64,000 nt of DNA from Burkholderiales bacterium (GCA_030684405.1 JAUXYA010000019.1:62001-126000); one strand, 5' to 3'. Shown: positions 27,319 to 35,331, counted from the stretch's first letter. Notes: generated by a model not told the origin, from the letters alone. Made by a program: numbers and translations.

Positions 27319-28290
27319 ATGCACACCCTGAAACTGCTGGCCGCGATGGTCGTGCCGGCACTGCTCGCCGCACCCCTGGCCCAGGCCCAGTCGTCCAAGT
27401 TCCCGGAAAAACCGATCCGCCTGATCATCGGCAGCGCTCCCGGCTCGGGACCGGACATCATTTCGCGCCTGCTCGCCGACCGGCTCTATGAAACCTGGAA
27501 ACAGCGTGTAGTCGTTGATTCACGGCCAGGCGCCGCCGGCGCAATCAGCGCCGACCTCACACTCGCGGCCGCGTCCGACGGCTACACTTGGATGATGCTG
27601 ACTTCGCAGCTGTTCGTCGCCTCGCAGGTTCTGGCCGACATCAAGTTCGACCTGCAACGTGACTTCCAATCGGTGTCGCTGATCGGCCTGACGCCCTTCG
27701 TGCTGCTCGCCAACAACCAGTTGCCGGCCAAGTCGCTGCAGGAAATGATCGATCTCGCAAAAAAATCGCCGGGCAAGATCCGCTACGGCTCGGCCGGAAC
27801 CGGGGCATCCGAGCACCTCTCGGGCGTGATGTTGAATCACTTGAGCGGCATCAACATGCTCCATGTGCCGTACAAGGGGGTCGCGCAGGCAATCACCGAC
27901 GCGCTCGCCAATGAAGTGCAGACCACCTACGCGGTTCTGCCCGCTGCGTTCCCGCACATTCAGGCCGGGCGGCTGCGCCCGCTGGGCGTGACGACGGCGA
28001 AGCGCGCGGCGCTGATTCCCGACGTGCCGGCGATTGGCGAAGTGGTACCAGGTTATTCGATGAACGCCTGGTACAGCATCGTCGCCCCGATCAAGGCACC
28101 GGCGCCGATCATGAACAGGGTGAGCAAGGAAATCGTGACCGCGGTGCGCGAGCCGGCCTTTGGCGAGCGGCTGAAGAACCTCGGTCTCGAGGTCGTCGGT
28201 GGCGACCGCGCTGCACTCGACGCCTGGCGCAACGAAGAGAACAAGCGCATCGTCGAACTGGTCCGGATTTCCGGGGCCAAGCAGAAATGA
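27319..28290 (+). CDS. Bug-family (TctC) substrate-binding protein
   Basis: A 323-residue periplasmic receptor. The ATG at 27319 follows GAGGAGG, and a clean signal peptide ends LAQAQS. Family marks: FPEKPIRLIIGSAPGSGPDI, VDSRPGAAGAIS, YGSAGTGASEHL and MLHVPYKG. It is an orphan receptor with no TctA/TctB genes nearby. A strong terminator follows 22 bp after the stop codon. The ligand is unknown. Confidence 0.93.
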   Translation: MHTLKLLAAMVVPALLAAPLAQAQSSKFPEKPIRLIIGSAPGSGPDIISRLLADRLYETWKQRVVVDSRPGAAGAISADLTLAAASDGYTWMMLTSQLFVASQVLADIKFDLQRDFQSVSLIGLTPFVLLANNQLPAKSLQEMIDLAKKSPGKIRYGSAGTGASEHLSGVMLNHLSGINMLHVPYKGVAQAITDALANEVQTTYAVLPAAFPHIQAGRLRPLGVTTAKRAALIPDVPAIGEVVPGYSMNAWYSIVAPIKAPAPIMNRVSKEIVTAVREPAFGERLKNLGLEVVGGDRAALDAWRNEENKRIVELVRISGAKQK

Positions 28291-28311
28291 CCGGTCGTTG
28301 AATGTCCTGAA

Positions 28312-28338
28312 ACGCCGCGCGCCGCGCGGCGTTTTTTT
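28312..28338 (+). terminator. Intrinsic terminator after Bug gene
   Basis: ACGCCGCGC (28312-28320) pairs with GCGCGGCGT (28324-28332) around a 3-base loop, followed by seven T. This is a strong Rho-independent terminator on the plus strand, between the Bug gene and the convergent AraC regulator gene. Confidence 0.93.
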
Positions 28339-28428
28339 GTCACTGAACTCGCACCCGCCGCTATTCGCCGTCCTGCTCGGCGCCGCCGCAGCGGTCCCCC
28401 GGGTAAGCACGGCTTTTACGAGGATTTC

Positions 28429-29265
28429 TCAGCCAGAACCACGCCGCACTGCAGCCGCAGGAACCGACGCTGCAAAATTTCTCGGTGCAACACCCAGCGC
28501 CCGGCGGAACATCGTTGAAAATGCCCCCGGACTCTCATAGCCGAGGTCGATGGCCACCGTGGTCACGGGCGTCCCGGCCGCGAGCCTGCGGATTGACTCA
28601 AGCAGGCGCGCCTGTTGTTTCCAGCGCGCGAAGGTAATGCCGGTTTCGTGCAGGAAACGCCGGTAGAGCGTGCGTGCGCTGGTCTGCATCGCGCCGGCAT
28701 CACTGGCGCTCGGCCGCCGCGTCGAGAGGTCAGCAAGGATGCGCTCACACAATTGCATAAGGTCCGCACTTTCGGGCAGCGGCAGATCGAGGGCGCAGGG
28801 CGGCAGGCGGCGGATTTCGGCGACCAGCAGTTGCATCAGCAGTCTGTCGGCACCGTCCGCGTCGTAATCTTCCGGCAGTGCCGCCGCGCGCACGATCAAT
28901 TCGCGGGCGAGCGGCGTTACTTCCAGCACCACGCAGGCCACGGGCATCGCAGCCGCGGCGGCTTCATCCAGATACAGGCTGCGCATCTCGACGGCACCGT
29001 ACATCTGGATTTCGTGCACCGTGCGCGCCGGCAGCCAAAGGGCGCGCGAAGGCGGCACGATCCAGGCATGGCGCGCACTGCGCACGCGCATGGTGCCGGC
29101 AACGGCAAAGGCAAACTGCGCACGGGTATGCCAGTGCGGCCGGATGTGGTGGCCCGACGAATACGCGGTACGGCGCATCACCAGCGACCGCGTCAGGTCG
29201 CCGATGACCGGATGCTCCAGCGCAACGGGCTCCGAACCGATTCGGCGGGAATGGCGCTTGTCCAT
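28429..29265 (-). CDS. AraC-family transcriptional regulator with cupin sensor
   Basis: A 278-residue regulator. The N-terminal half is a cupin (HIRPHWHTRAQFAFAVAGTMRV and later WLPARTVHEIQ) that would bind a small ligand. The C-terminal half has two helix-turn-helix units: SARTLYRRFLHETGITFARW, then TVAIDLGYESPGAFSTMFRRALG. It is divergent from the MFS transporter gene, whose start is only 65 bp away. The simplest reading is local control of that transporter. Confidence 0.9.
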   Translation of the reverse strand: MDKRHSRRIGSEPVALEHPVIGDLTRSLVMRRTAYSSGHHIRPHWHTRAQFAFAVAGTMRVRSARHAWIVPPSRALWLPARTVHEIQMYGAVEMRSLYLDEAAAAAMPVACVVLEVTPLARELIVRAAALPEDYDADGADRLLMQLLVAEIRRLPPCALDLPLPESADLMQLCERILADLSTRRPSASDAGAMQTSARTLYRRFLHETGITFARWKQQARLLESIRRLAAGTPVTTVAIDLGYESPGAFSTMFRRALGVAPRNFAASVPAAAVRRGSG

Positions 29266-29330
29266 TTTGAAGAAGTTTTAGGTAAATATTCGAAAGACAG
29301 ACGGTTCAGACTCTAGCAGAATCCCTGCCC

Positions 29331-30548
29331 ATGACAACCGCCACCGACACCGCTATCCCCGAGGCCGGTTTTTCCGCAACAGTGCGGGTGCTGCTGAACA
29401 CCGGCCACGCCATCGACCACATGTTCCTGCTGATCTTCGCCACCGCGGTGGCCACGATCGCAGTCGAGTTCGGCTTCGGCGACTGGACCGACCTGATGCC
29501 CTACAGTGTCGGCGCCTTTGCGCTGTTCGGACTCGGCGCGCTGCCCGCCGGCCGTCTCGGCGACCTCTGGGGCCGGCGCAACATGATGATCATCTTTTTC
29601 ATCGGCATGGGCCTGTCGGCGATGCTGGTGGCCGCCACGCAGAACGCCTGGCAGCTTGCCGCCGCGCTGACGCTGATGGGCGCCTTCGCCGCGATCTACC
29701 ACCCGGTGGGGATCCCGATGCTGGTGCAGAACGTGCCCAACCCGGGTGCGGTGATCGGGCTCAACGGGCTCGCCGGCAATCTCGGCATCGCGGTGGCCGC
29801 GCTGGTCACCGGCGTCCTCGTCAAATGGATCGGCTGGCGCGCGGCCTTCGTGATCCCCGGGATGATTGCGATTGCCTGCGGCATCGTGTTCGCAATGACC
29901 TGCCCGAAGGAAACCGAGGCACCAGCGAAACGCAAGGGTGGCAAGGCCAAGGTCACGCTGACGCCGCAAATGCTGATGCGCGCCTTCCTGGTGATGACTT
30001 CCGCTGCGGCAGTCAGCACCATCCTGTTCAACTTCACCACCAACGGTAATGCCCAATTGTTGGCCGAGCGCTTCAGGGGCGTCATCGAAGACCCCGCGAT
30101 GATCGGCGTACTGCTGGCAGTGATCTACACCATCGCCTCCTTTGCGCAGATCGTCGTCGGGCGCCTGATCGACCGGGTTCCCTTCAAGCCGCTGCAGCTG
30201 TGGATCTCGATCATCCAGATTCCACTGCTGATCTGGGCCGCGCATTCCCAGGACTGGGGGCTGTTCGTCGCGCTGCTCGCGGTGATGGTGTTCGTGTTCG
30301 GCGCGATTCCATTCACCGACGCGATGATCGTGCGCTACGTCGATGACCGCCTGCGCTCGCGCGTGGCCGGCATGCGCCTCACCGTCGCCTTCGGTTTCAG
30401 TTCGTTGGCGGTATGGATTCTCGGGCCGATGGTGAAAAGCATCGGCTTCGCCAACGCACTGTGGGTCATGGCCGGCATCGCCGCGCTGAAAGCCGCCATC
30501 GTTTGGCTGCTGCCGGACGAGCCGGCGTCCGCACCGGTAAAAACCTGA
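29331..30548 (+). CDS. Major facilitator superfamily transporter
   Basis: A 405-residue membrane protein with about 12 helices. The loop between helices 2 and 3 reads GRLGDLWGRRNMM, the MFS motif A. AAIYHPVGIPMLV and GLNGLAGNLGIAVAA resemble the fosmidomycin-resistance (Fsr) type of exporter. It is probably a drug/H+ antiporter or small-molecule exporter in the inner membrane. It is divergent from an AraC regulator gene. There is no clear ribosome site, so the start is somewhat uncertain. The substrate is unknown. Confidence 0.88.
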   Translation: MTTATDTAIPEAGFSATVRVLLNTGHAIDHMFLLIFATAVATIAVEFGFGDWTDLMPYSVGAFALFGLGALPAGRLGDLWGRRNMMIIFFIGMGLSAMLVAATQNAWQLAAALTLMGAFAAIYHPVGIPMLVQNVPNPGAVIGLNGLAGNLGIAVAALVTGVLVKWIGWRAAFVIPGMIAIACGIVFAMTCPKETEAPAKRKGGKAKVTLTPQMLMRAFLVMTSAAAVSTILFNFTTNGNAQLLAERFRGVIEDPAMIGVLLAVIYTIASFAQIVVGRLIDRVPFKPLQLWISIIQIPLLIWAAHSQDWGLFVALLAVMVFVFGAIPFTDAMIVRYVDDRLRSRVAGMRLTVAFGFSSLAVWILGPMVKSIGFANALWVMAGIAALKAAIVWLLPDEPASAPVKT

Positions 30549-30628
30549 GCTTGCTTGACCGGCAAATGGCGCGCCAATAAGCTGCGCCGCATGATCTTAA
30601 AATTATCAATAAAATCAAGTACTTATAT

Positions 30629-31375
30629 ATGGACTGGCTCGACATCACCCTGCTCACCTTGGCCGCCTTCGGCACTTCTGCGCTGACTGCTGTAGCCGGC
30701 GCCGGCGGCGGCACCATCCTGATCGCGCTGATGCTGCTGTTCATGCCGCCCGCCGCAGCCATTCCCGCACACGGCGTGGTGCAACTCGCCTCCAACACCT
30801 GGCGCGTGTGGCTGTTCCGCAAACACATGGCCTGGCCGCTGATCATCCGCTTCAGCCTGCTGTTGCCGCTGGGCGTATGGCTGGGACTGGAAATGTTCCA
30901 GGGCATGTCCAAGGAAGTGGTGCAGATACTGATCGGCTTCTTCGTGCTGCTGACGTTGTTTCTGCGTCACCTCAAGCGTTTCGCGCCGAAGGAATTTCCG
31001 CTGTGGGCCTTCATTCCGCTGGGCTTTGTCACCGGCGCTCTGAACATGATTGTCGGCGTCATCGCCCCGGTGCTCGGCGCGCTGATTATCCGCAAGGATC
31101 TGAAGAAGGAAGACGTCGTCGGCACGCTGGGCTTCTTCGGCTTTATCGGCAACCTGTTCAAGATCGTCGCCTTCACGATGATCGGCTTCAGTTTCGCCGA
31201 GTATGGCCTGATGCTGCTGCTGATGACCGTTGCCGTGGTCGTCGGCACCTCCTTTGGCAAGAAAGTGCTGACCGGTTTCAACGAGAAAACCTTCCTCATC
31301 GTGTTCAACACCATGCTCATCGCGCTGGCGCTGAAACTGATCGTGATCGACGGGCTGCGCGCGCTGATCGGCTAA
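30629..31375 (+). CDS. TSUP-family (TauE/SafE) membrane transporter
   Basis: A 248-residue membrane protein with about seven or eight helices. The duplicated family motif is visible as SALTAVAGAGGGTIL near the N-terminus and FVTGALNMIVGVIAPVLGALII in the middle. Members export or import sulfur-containing or organic anions such as sulfite or sulfoacetate. The ATG at 30629 sits in an AT-rich leader (TAAAATCAAGTACTTATAT) without an obvious ribosome site. It is followed by a hairpin shared with the convergent glycine-zipper gene. Confidence 0.88.
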   Translation: MDWLDITLLTLAAFGTSALTAVAGAGGGTILIALMLLFMPPAAAIPAHGVVQLASNTWRVWLFRKHMAWPLIIRFSLLLPLGVWLGLEMFQGMSKEVVQILIGFFVLLTLFLRHLKRFAPKEFPLWAFIPLGFVTGALNMIVGVIAPVLGALIIRKDLKKEDVVGTLGFFGFIGNLFKIVAFTMIGFSFAEYGLMLLLMTVAVVVGTSFGKKVLTGFNEKTFLIVFNTMLIALALKLIVIDGLRALIG

Positions 31376-31378
31376 TAA

Positions 31379-31406
31379 AACAAGGGTGGCCGCAGCCACC
31401 CTTGTT
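31379..31406. terminator. Bidirectional terminator
   Basis: AACAAGGGTGGC (31379-31390) is an exact inverted repeat of GCCACCCTTGTT (31395-31406), with a 4-base loop. T-rich sequence lies on both sides (TTTG on the plus strand, TTTTATTA on the minus strand). It separates the convergent TSUP and glycine-zipper genes. Confidence 0.85.
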
Positions 31407-31423
31407 TGCTGATGCCGGTCGCT

Positions 31424-32476
31424 TTAAGGGTTGCGCACCAGCGTGTTGTTCTCTACCTTAACCTTGTCACCCACCCTGAAGCCCGGATCAGTTTCAAAAG
31501 GAGTTGCCTGAGTGCCGCCACTTTCCAGACGGGTGATAACTTCGTAGTGCTTGGCGGTTTTCATGCGCTTTTCAACCTCGTTGCCGGCGTATGCGCCGCC
31601 CGCAGCACCGGCCACCGTGGCAATCTGTTTGCCCGAGCCGCCACCGACCTGGTGCCCGAGCAATGCACCCGCCAATCCCCCGGCAATCATGCCGAGATAG
31701 CTGCCGTCGCCTTTCACTTCGATCACATTGACCGCCTCGACCACGCCGCAGTTGGCGCAATACCGGGCCGCGCGCCGCTTGGGTGCGGTTGAAAGCAGCG
31801 GCTTGCCGAGAACCGCGTTTGTGCGACTGTCACCCAGACGCAGATTGGCAGTGACCTTGCTGTCCGTTACGATGCGGTCCCCGGACTTTATCGTGTAGTA
31901 GCCTTCATAAACGCCGGCCTGCGTTTCATCGAGAAAGGTTCTTCCCTTGACGCCGTCAATCCTGATGCTGGCTCTGGCACCCGGCGTGCCGTACACCGTG
32001 AACCCGAGATCCGAACCCGGAACCAGCTGGTTCGGCGCCACCTCAAAACGGTCGATCCGCGTCTTGCCGCCCGCAGCTGACGGCTTGGTCGCAGACACAA
32101 CCAGATACTCATCCAGCAGCATAGTCGCCACCTGGTTGCCTATCCGCAGATTGGCCGTAGCCTGGCTGTTGTTTGCAATGCGGTCCGCAGTCTTGATTGT
32201 GTAAATGCCCTCGTAGAATCCCACCTCCCGTTCCTCCAGCAGCAGCCGGCTGGTCGCGCCCGGAATGCTGATGATGGCGATGCCTCCGGGCGTTCCGTAC
32301 AAGGTGAAGTTCAGTTCGGTGCCGGTGCCAAGCTTGCGCACCTGCTTGACGTCAAAGCCGCCGATTCTAGGTGCCGCATTGGCATAAACCGACTGCTGGG
32401 CTGCTGCAGTCCCGGATACCAGGGACATGGGCAGCAAGGCGAACAGTGCAATGAATAATTTCTGATAAAAGTTCAT
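31424..32476 (-). CDS. Secreted protein with two tandem repeats and a glycine-zipper domain
   Basis: A 350-residue protein with a signal peptide ending GTAAAQ. Two copies of a domain of roughly 100 residues follow: the first contains LNFTLYGTPGG and VGFYEGIYTIKTADRI, the second LGFTVYGTPGAR and AGVYEGYYTIKSGDRI. Next comes a YCANCGVV motif and a glycine-zipper membrane segment (YLGMIAGGLAGALLGHQVGG and AGAAGGAYAGNEVEKRMK) of the SlyB/17-kDa antigen type. A C-terminal GFRVGDKVKVENNTLV piece ends it. The C-terminal half is homologous to the product at 33553-34074. It is probably an outer-membrane or periplasmic protein. The function of the repeats is unknown. Confidence 0.85.
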   Translation of the reverse strand: MNFYQKLFIALFALLPMSLVSGTAAAQQSVYANAAPRIGGFDVKQVRKLGTGTELNFTLYGTPGGIAIISIPGATSRLLLEEREVGFYEGIYTIKTADRIANNSQATANLRIGNQVATMLLDEYLVVSATKPSAAGGKTRIDRFEVAPNQLVPGSDLGFTVYGTPGARASIRIDGVKGRTFLDETQAGVYEGYYTIKSGDRIVTDSKVTANLRLGDSRTNAVLGKPLLSTAPKRRAARYCANCGVVEAVNVIEVKGDGSYLGMIAGGLAGALLGHQVGGGSGKQIATVAGAAGGAYAGNEVEKRMKTAKHYEVITRLESGGTQATPFETDPGFRVGDKVKVENNTLVRNP

Positions 32477-32516
32477 GATGTAGTCCCTTTTGTTTTAATG
32501 GGGAAAGAGGCTGGCT

Positions 32517-33050
32517 TTACAGCCTGCCCAGGTCCTGGATCGCATCGATGACCATGCCGGTACCGAGCGCAATCAGCAGAATGTCGCTGGCGACGCGCAC
32601 ATATCGGTAGCCGGCGGACGGCCGCTCCAACTGAATAACCAGCGCTTGCGGCACTTCGTGATAGACCACATCCCGTGGCAGCGGACGGCCGACAGTCCAT
32701 TTTTTTGCCTGTCCGGGCGGCATGCAGCCGTTGTTCTTTTTGGCCAATCCCGGAGGGCAGTGGCCCTTGCGGAACTGCTCGCCATAGTATTGATTGGCGA
32801 CGGTGCGATGCTTGTCGCCAAAGTATTCACCTGTCCTGTAGCGGGATTGTTCTTTGTCACGCGATGGGCGGTCGCCGGCATCGCGATGGCCGCTGTTGCC
32901 CTTGCCGGACCTCTCGCTATTCTGGGTTTTTTTGGCTTTGCCCTCTCCGGCGCCAGAAGGTTTTTCAGCGGCCGCATGGCCGATGCTCAGCGTTCCAACG
33001 ACAACTAGAGCCAACAGGCGATTCAAATTAAAAATAGTATGTTTCATCAT
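32517..33050 (-). CDS. RcnB/CigR-like periplasmic protein
   Basis: About 177 residues. A signal peptide ending GHAAAE is followed by a long charged, low-complexity linker rich in Lys, Ser, Gly and Arg. The C-terminal part has CPPGLAKKNNGCMPPGQAKK and GRPLPRDVVYHEVPQAL, then SAGYRYVRVASDILLIA and a final short hydrophobic stretch. This matches the RcnB/CigR-like family of small envelope proteins. The ATG at 33050 or 33047 is preferred over a longer frame starting at 33077. It lies 40 bp upstream of the repeat/glycine-zipper gene on the same strand and may share its transcript. Confidence 0.78.
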   Translation of the reverse strand: MMKHTIFNLNRLLALVVVGTLSIGHAAAEKPSGAGEGKAKKTQNSERSGKGNSGHRDAGDRPSRDKEQSRYRTGEYFGDKHRTVANQYYGEQFRKGHCPPGLAKKNNGCMPPGQAKKWTVGRPLPRDVVYHEVPQALVIQLERPSAGYRYVRVASDILLIALGTGMVIDAIQDLGRL

Positions 33051-33153
33051 TGTTCTCAAGAAAATGGAATCAGACAAAACGATCCTGATGTCGCGTTGCT
33101 AATAAGGCTTCCAGCTTCGATTTGCCCCGTGCCGGCCACTGTGGGAGTTGCCG

Positions 33154-33360
33154 TCAGCGCGACTTGGACCCGAACAGCAGTCCAGCCAGTCCCGCAACGG
33201 CAGCCGCGGTGCCGCCGACCATCATCCAGATCGCACGGTCGGTGGGTGCACCGGTAAACAGCCGCGAGAGGTCCGAACTGGTCGAATTCATTGCGCTGAC
33301 CCCGAACACCAGCAGCAGTACGCCGCCGGCCAGCAGTGCGAATGCGACGCCCCTGATCAT
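33154..33360 (-). CDS. DUF3185-like small membrane protein
   Basis: A 68-residue protein beginning MIRGVAFALLAGGVLLLVFG, with two hydrophobic helices separated by a polar loop (SAMNSTSSDLSRLFTGAPTDRAIW). The second helix is glycine- and alanine-rich. The pattern fits DUF3185. AGGACA lies 8 bases before the ATG at 33360; the longer open frame starting at 33489 is rejected because its extra residues are not gene-like and overlap the next gene. The function is unknown. The neighbours are other small envelope proteins. Confidence 0.8.
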   Translation of the reverse strand: MIRGVAFALLAGGVLLLVFGVSAMNSTSSDLSRLFTGAPTDRAIWMMVGGTAAAVAGLAGLLFGSKSR

Positions 33361-33382
33361 TGAAGTGTCCTCATGATGATGG

Positions 33383-33532
33383 TCACAGCGGGCGGCGTCC
33401 CTGGATAACCCGCAGCAGTATGACCACGACCGCAATAACCAGCAGCACGTGGATGAAACCGCCCATGGTGTAGGCGGACACGAATCCAAGCAGCCACAGA
33501 ATCAGCAGTACGACAGCGATGGTATAGAGCAT
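33383..33532 (-). CDS. lmo0937-type very small membrane protein
   Basis: A 49-residue protein with start ATG 33532 and stop TGA at 33383-33385. It begins MLYTIAVVLLILWLLGFVSAY, then TMGGFIHVLLVIAVVVILLRVIQGRRPL, giving two hydrophobic helices and a basic tail. This is the pattern of the lmo0937 family of short membrane proteins, often found in stress-related gene groups. AAAGGACAC lies just upstream. It is located between DUF3185 and a glycine-zipper gene on the same strand. Confidence 0.85.
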   Translation of the reverse strand: MLYTIAVVLLILWLLGFVSAYTMGGFIHVLLVIAVVVILLRVIQGRRPL

Positions 33533-33552
33533 TTTTAAGTGTCCTTTCCGGT

Positions 33553-34074
33553 TTAGTTTCGATGCATCACACCAGCGATGATTTTGACGTGGTCGCCCGT
33601 ATGCCAGGCTGCGGCATCGGCCAGGCGAATTACCGTGCTCGATCCGTCATCAAGCAGAACGGTAATTTCCCTTGCTTGAGTGGTCTTGATCTTTTTCTCG
33701 GCTTCGTTGCCCGCGCTCGTACCACCCACGGCACCCGCCAGAATCGCAATATCCCTGCCGCGGCCGCCACCCAACTGGAGACCAATCAGCCCGGCCACGA
33801 CGGCACCGCTGCCCTCGCTGCTGGTTTGGATGTCGCGCATTGAAACAATCACGCCGCAGCGGGCACAAAACGCCACAGGCAGGTTTCGCTGTGATTTAAG
33901 CGACGTCTTTGCGGCTGGGGCAACCCGCAGCTTGTCGTCAATGACCGCGACCGATTTCGGTATCCAGCCCATCATCCCCGCAATCACCGCCACGCTGAAC
34001 AGGATGACGGCAACTCCGGATATCCATGCCAGCAGCTGCAGGAGCTTGTACGGAGTGGCAGTCGATTCAGTCAC
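33553..34074 (-). CDS. Glycine-zipper membrane protein with C-x2-C-G motif
   Basis: A 173-residue protein. One N-terminal transmembrane helix (LLAWISGVAVILFSVAVIAG) is followed by a linker, FCARCGVIVSM, then a glycine-zipper region (VVAGLIGLQLGGGRGRDIAI and AGAVGGTSAGNEAEKKIK) and a short beta-rich tail (HTGDHVKIIAGVMHRN). From the two cysteines to the end it is clearly related to the C-terminal half of the protein at 31424-32476, but it has an inner-membrane anchor instead of a cleaved signal and repeats. The function is unknown, perhaps envelope integrity. Confidence 0.8.
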   Translation of the reverse strand: MTESTATPYKLLQLLAWISGVAVILFSVAVIAGMMGWIPKSVAVIDDKLRVAPAAKTSLKSQRNLPVAFCARCGVIVSMRDIQTSSEGSGAVVAGLIGLQLGGGRGRDIAILAGAVGGTSAGNEAEKKIKTTQAREITVLLDDGSSTVIRLADAAAWHTGDHVKIIAGVMHRN

Positions 34075-34257
34075 GGGAGTTTCCTCATTTCCTGTTCAGT
34101 GCCTCCACCTCGAGCTGGACACCGTAGTGACCGCAAGGAAGAAGTGCGGACGGAATCTCCGGCGCTACTCGCCGAAACCCAGACGCGGGTGTGATTGTCC
34201 ACCCGGCCCACCAATCTTTCCGTGCGCGAGCGCACAGACCACCGCAAGGGATTCAGG

Positions 34258-34292
34258 CAAAAAAATCCCGGTGGTGAAACTCCACCACCGGG
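34258..34292 (-). terminator. Intrinsic terminator on minus strand, no obvious gene before it
   Basis: CCCGGTGGTG (34267-34276) pairs with CACCACCGGG (34283-34292). On the minus strand the hairpin is followed directly by ATTTTTTT. It would end a minus-strand transcript that begins to its right, yet no minus-strand gene is recognisable there. It may be the end of a small RNA or an attenuator in the leader of the glycine-zipper gene. Confidence 0.7.
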
Positions 34293-34367
34293 TCAATTAC
34301 GGCTGATGCCCGACAGGGAAGGGGGCGGACACCCGACGCGAACATCTCACGGCCTGGCACTGTCTTC

Positions 34368-34383
34368 TGTACGCTATCGCACA
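34368..34383. promoter_or_regulatory. Palindrome TGTACG-CTAT-CGCACA
   Basis: A perfect match to the recurring TGTNCG-N4-CGNACA site, followed by T as in most copies. It lies 149 bp before a possible small gene at 34532 and about 290 bp before the minus-strand gene at 33553-34074. It is the leftmost intergenic copy in the window. Confidence 0.65.
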
Positions 34384-34531
34384 TAGCGTCAACTAATCGT
34401 CCCGGCCTCTGGGCGCCAGGTGCAGGATTAAGCGGGTGGCCTATGTTGGCGTCCGCACGGACTTACAACAGCAGTGTTTGTAGATTGCCGCTTGCATTCC
34501 CACGTATGCCGGAAAAAGAGAGCCATTGATT

Positions 34532-34780
34532 ATGAACACAAAAGAAGACCGCCTTGCTATCCTGCGCCGGGAAAACGACACCGGTCCGACTCCCGGAAAA
34601 TACCAAAGAACCAGGAAGACGCAGGTAAATCTGCAAAAGATCCCCATCGTCAGCAAGCCAGCCAGTCGAACTGTCGCCACGGGCAGCAATCCGCCCTTGC
34701 CTAAGCCCCGGAGCCCTGTCGTTACCGGAACTGCCAACGGAAGCCAACGCCGGCCAAAACTTCCGCGCATACCTTCCTGA
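34532..34780 (+). CDS. Possible small basic protein, unrecognised
   Basis: An open frame of 82 residues beginning MNTKEDRLAILRREN. The product would be strongly basic and proline-rich, with no hydrophobic segment and no family I recognise. A purine-rich AAAGAGAG stretch lies about 13 bases upstream, too far for an ideal ribosome site. It lies downstream of the palindrome at 34368 and upstream of DUF3096 on the same strand. It could be a real small gene or chance. Confidence 0.35.
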   Translation: MNTKEDRLAILRRENDTGPTPGKYQRTRKTQVNLQKIPIVSKPASRTVATGSNPPLPKPRSPVVTGTANGSQRRPKLPRIPS

Positions 34781-34837
34781 AAAGTGTTGTTCCACAAAAA
34801 ACCGAAACCCGTACGAACTTAAACAAGGAACGATCCC

Positions 34838-34990
34838 ATGAATCTGCACTTGAGCATAGGCCCGCTGATGTCCCTGATTGCGGGCATCCTAATTCTGGTG
34901 ATGCCGCGACTGCTGAATTACATCGTCGCAATCTATCTGATCATCATCGGTCTGATCGGGCTCTTCGGTGGCGGCAACCTCCGCCTCTGA
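34838..34990 (+). CDS. DUF3096-like small membrane protein
   Basis: A 50-residue protein beginning MNLHLSIGPLMSLIAGILIL, with two short hydrophobic helices, a PRLLNYIVAIYLIIIGLIGL segment and a glycine-rich end. This is the DUF3096 pattern. AAGGAA lies 9 bases before the ATG. Its stop codon overlaps the next ATG (TGATG), so the DUF1840 gene is probably translated from the same message. Confidence 0.85.
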   Translation: MNLHLSIGPLMSLIAGILILVMPRLLNYIVAIYLIIIGLIGLFGGGNLRL

Positions 34991-35331
34991 TGCCTGAACC
35001 TGACGGGAAGCCTGTAAAGAAAATGCTGATCAAGTTTCGCAGCACGGCAGCCGGCAACATCACCATGTTCAGCAATGTCGCAATGACCCTGCTGAAGATG
35101 ACGGGACATAGCGGGACTGTTCCCGGTGCATTTTCCGAGAGCGACATTCCGCATGCACTGGCCAGTCTCCGCACGATACTGGACTCCCCTGCCGGAAAAA
35201 CCGAAGCCACTCTCCCTGACGATGACGGATCCATTCAGCGAGTCAGCCTGCAACAGCGGGCATACCCGCTGATTCAAATGCTGGCCGCCGCCTCCGCGGA
35301 GGGCGGCAGTGTGACTTGGGATCGCGAGTAG
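34990..35331 (+). CDS. DUF1840 domain protein
   Basis: A protein of 113 residues, or 102 if translation begins at the internal ATG at 35023, where the family's usual MLIKFRS N-terminus starts. Features typical of DUF1840 are AAGNITMFSNVAMTLLKMTG, HSGTVPGAF and the C-terminal VSLQQRAYPLIQMLAAA. It is soluble and cytoplasmic, of unknown function. The TGATG overlap with the DUF3096 gene favours the longer start by reinitiation, but the family pattern favours the shorter one. Confidence 0.82.
   Translation: MPEPDGKPVKKMLIKFRSTAAGNITMFSNVAMTLLKMTGHSGTVPGAFSESDIPHALASLRTILDSPAGKTEATLPDDDGSIQRVSLQQRAYPLIQMLAAASAEGGSVTWDRE

Larger units (their letters stand above)
34075..34531. other. Non-coding region with terminator hairpin and palindrome
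   Basis: This 457-bp gap has no convincing gene on either strand. It contains the minus-strand hairpin at 34258-34292 and a perfect copy of the TGTNCG-N4-CGNACA palindrome at 34368-34383. Promoters for the minus-strand glycine-zipper gene and for the plus-strand genes to the right should lie here. Confidence 0.6.

Noticed and set aside
30603-30618. A possible FNR box before the TSUP gene (ATCAA-TAAA-ATCAA)
   Set aside because: The two ATCAA units are a direct repeat, not the inverted TTGAT-N4-ATCAA needed for FNR.
34441-34797. A 118-residue open frame on the minus strand upstream of the hairpin at 34258
   Set aside because: There is no ribosome site and no family pattern, and composition is mixed. 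It also ends about 150 bp before the hairpin. It is not a convincing source for that terminator.
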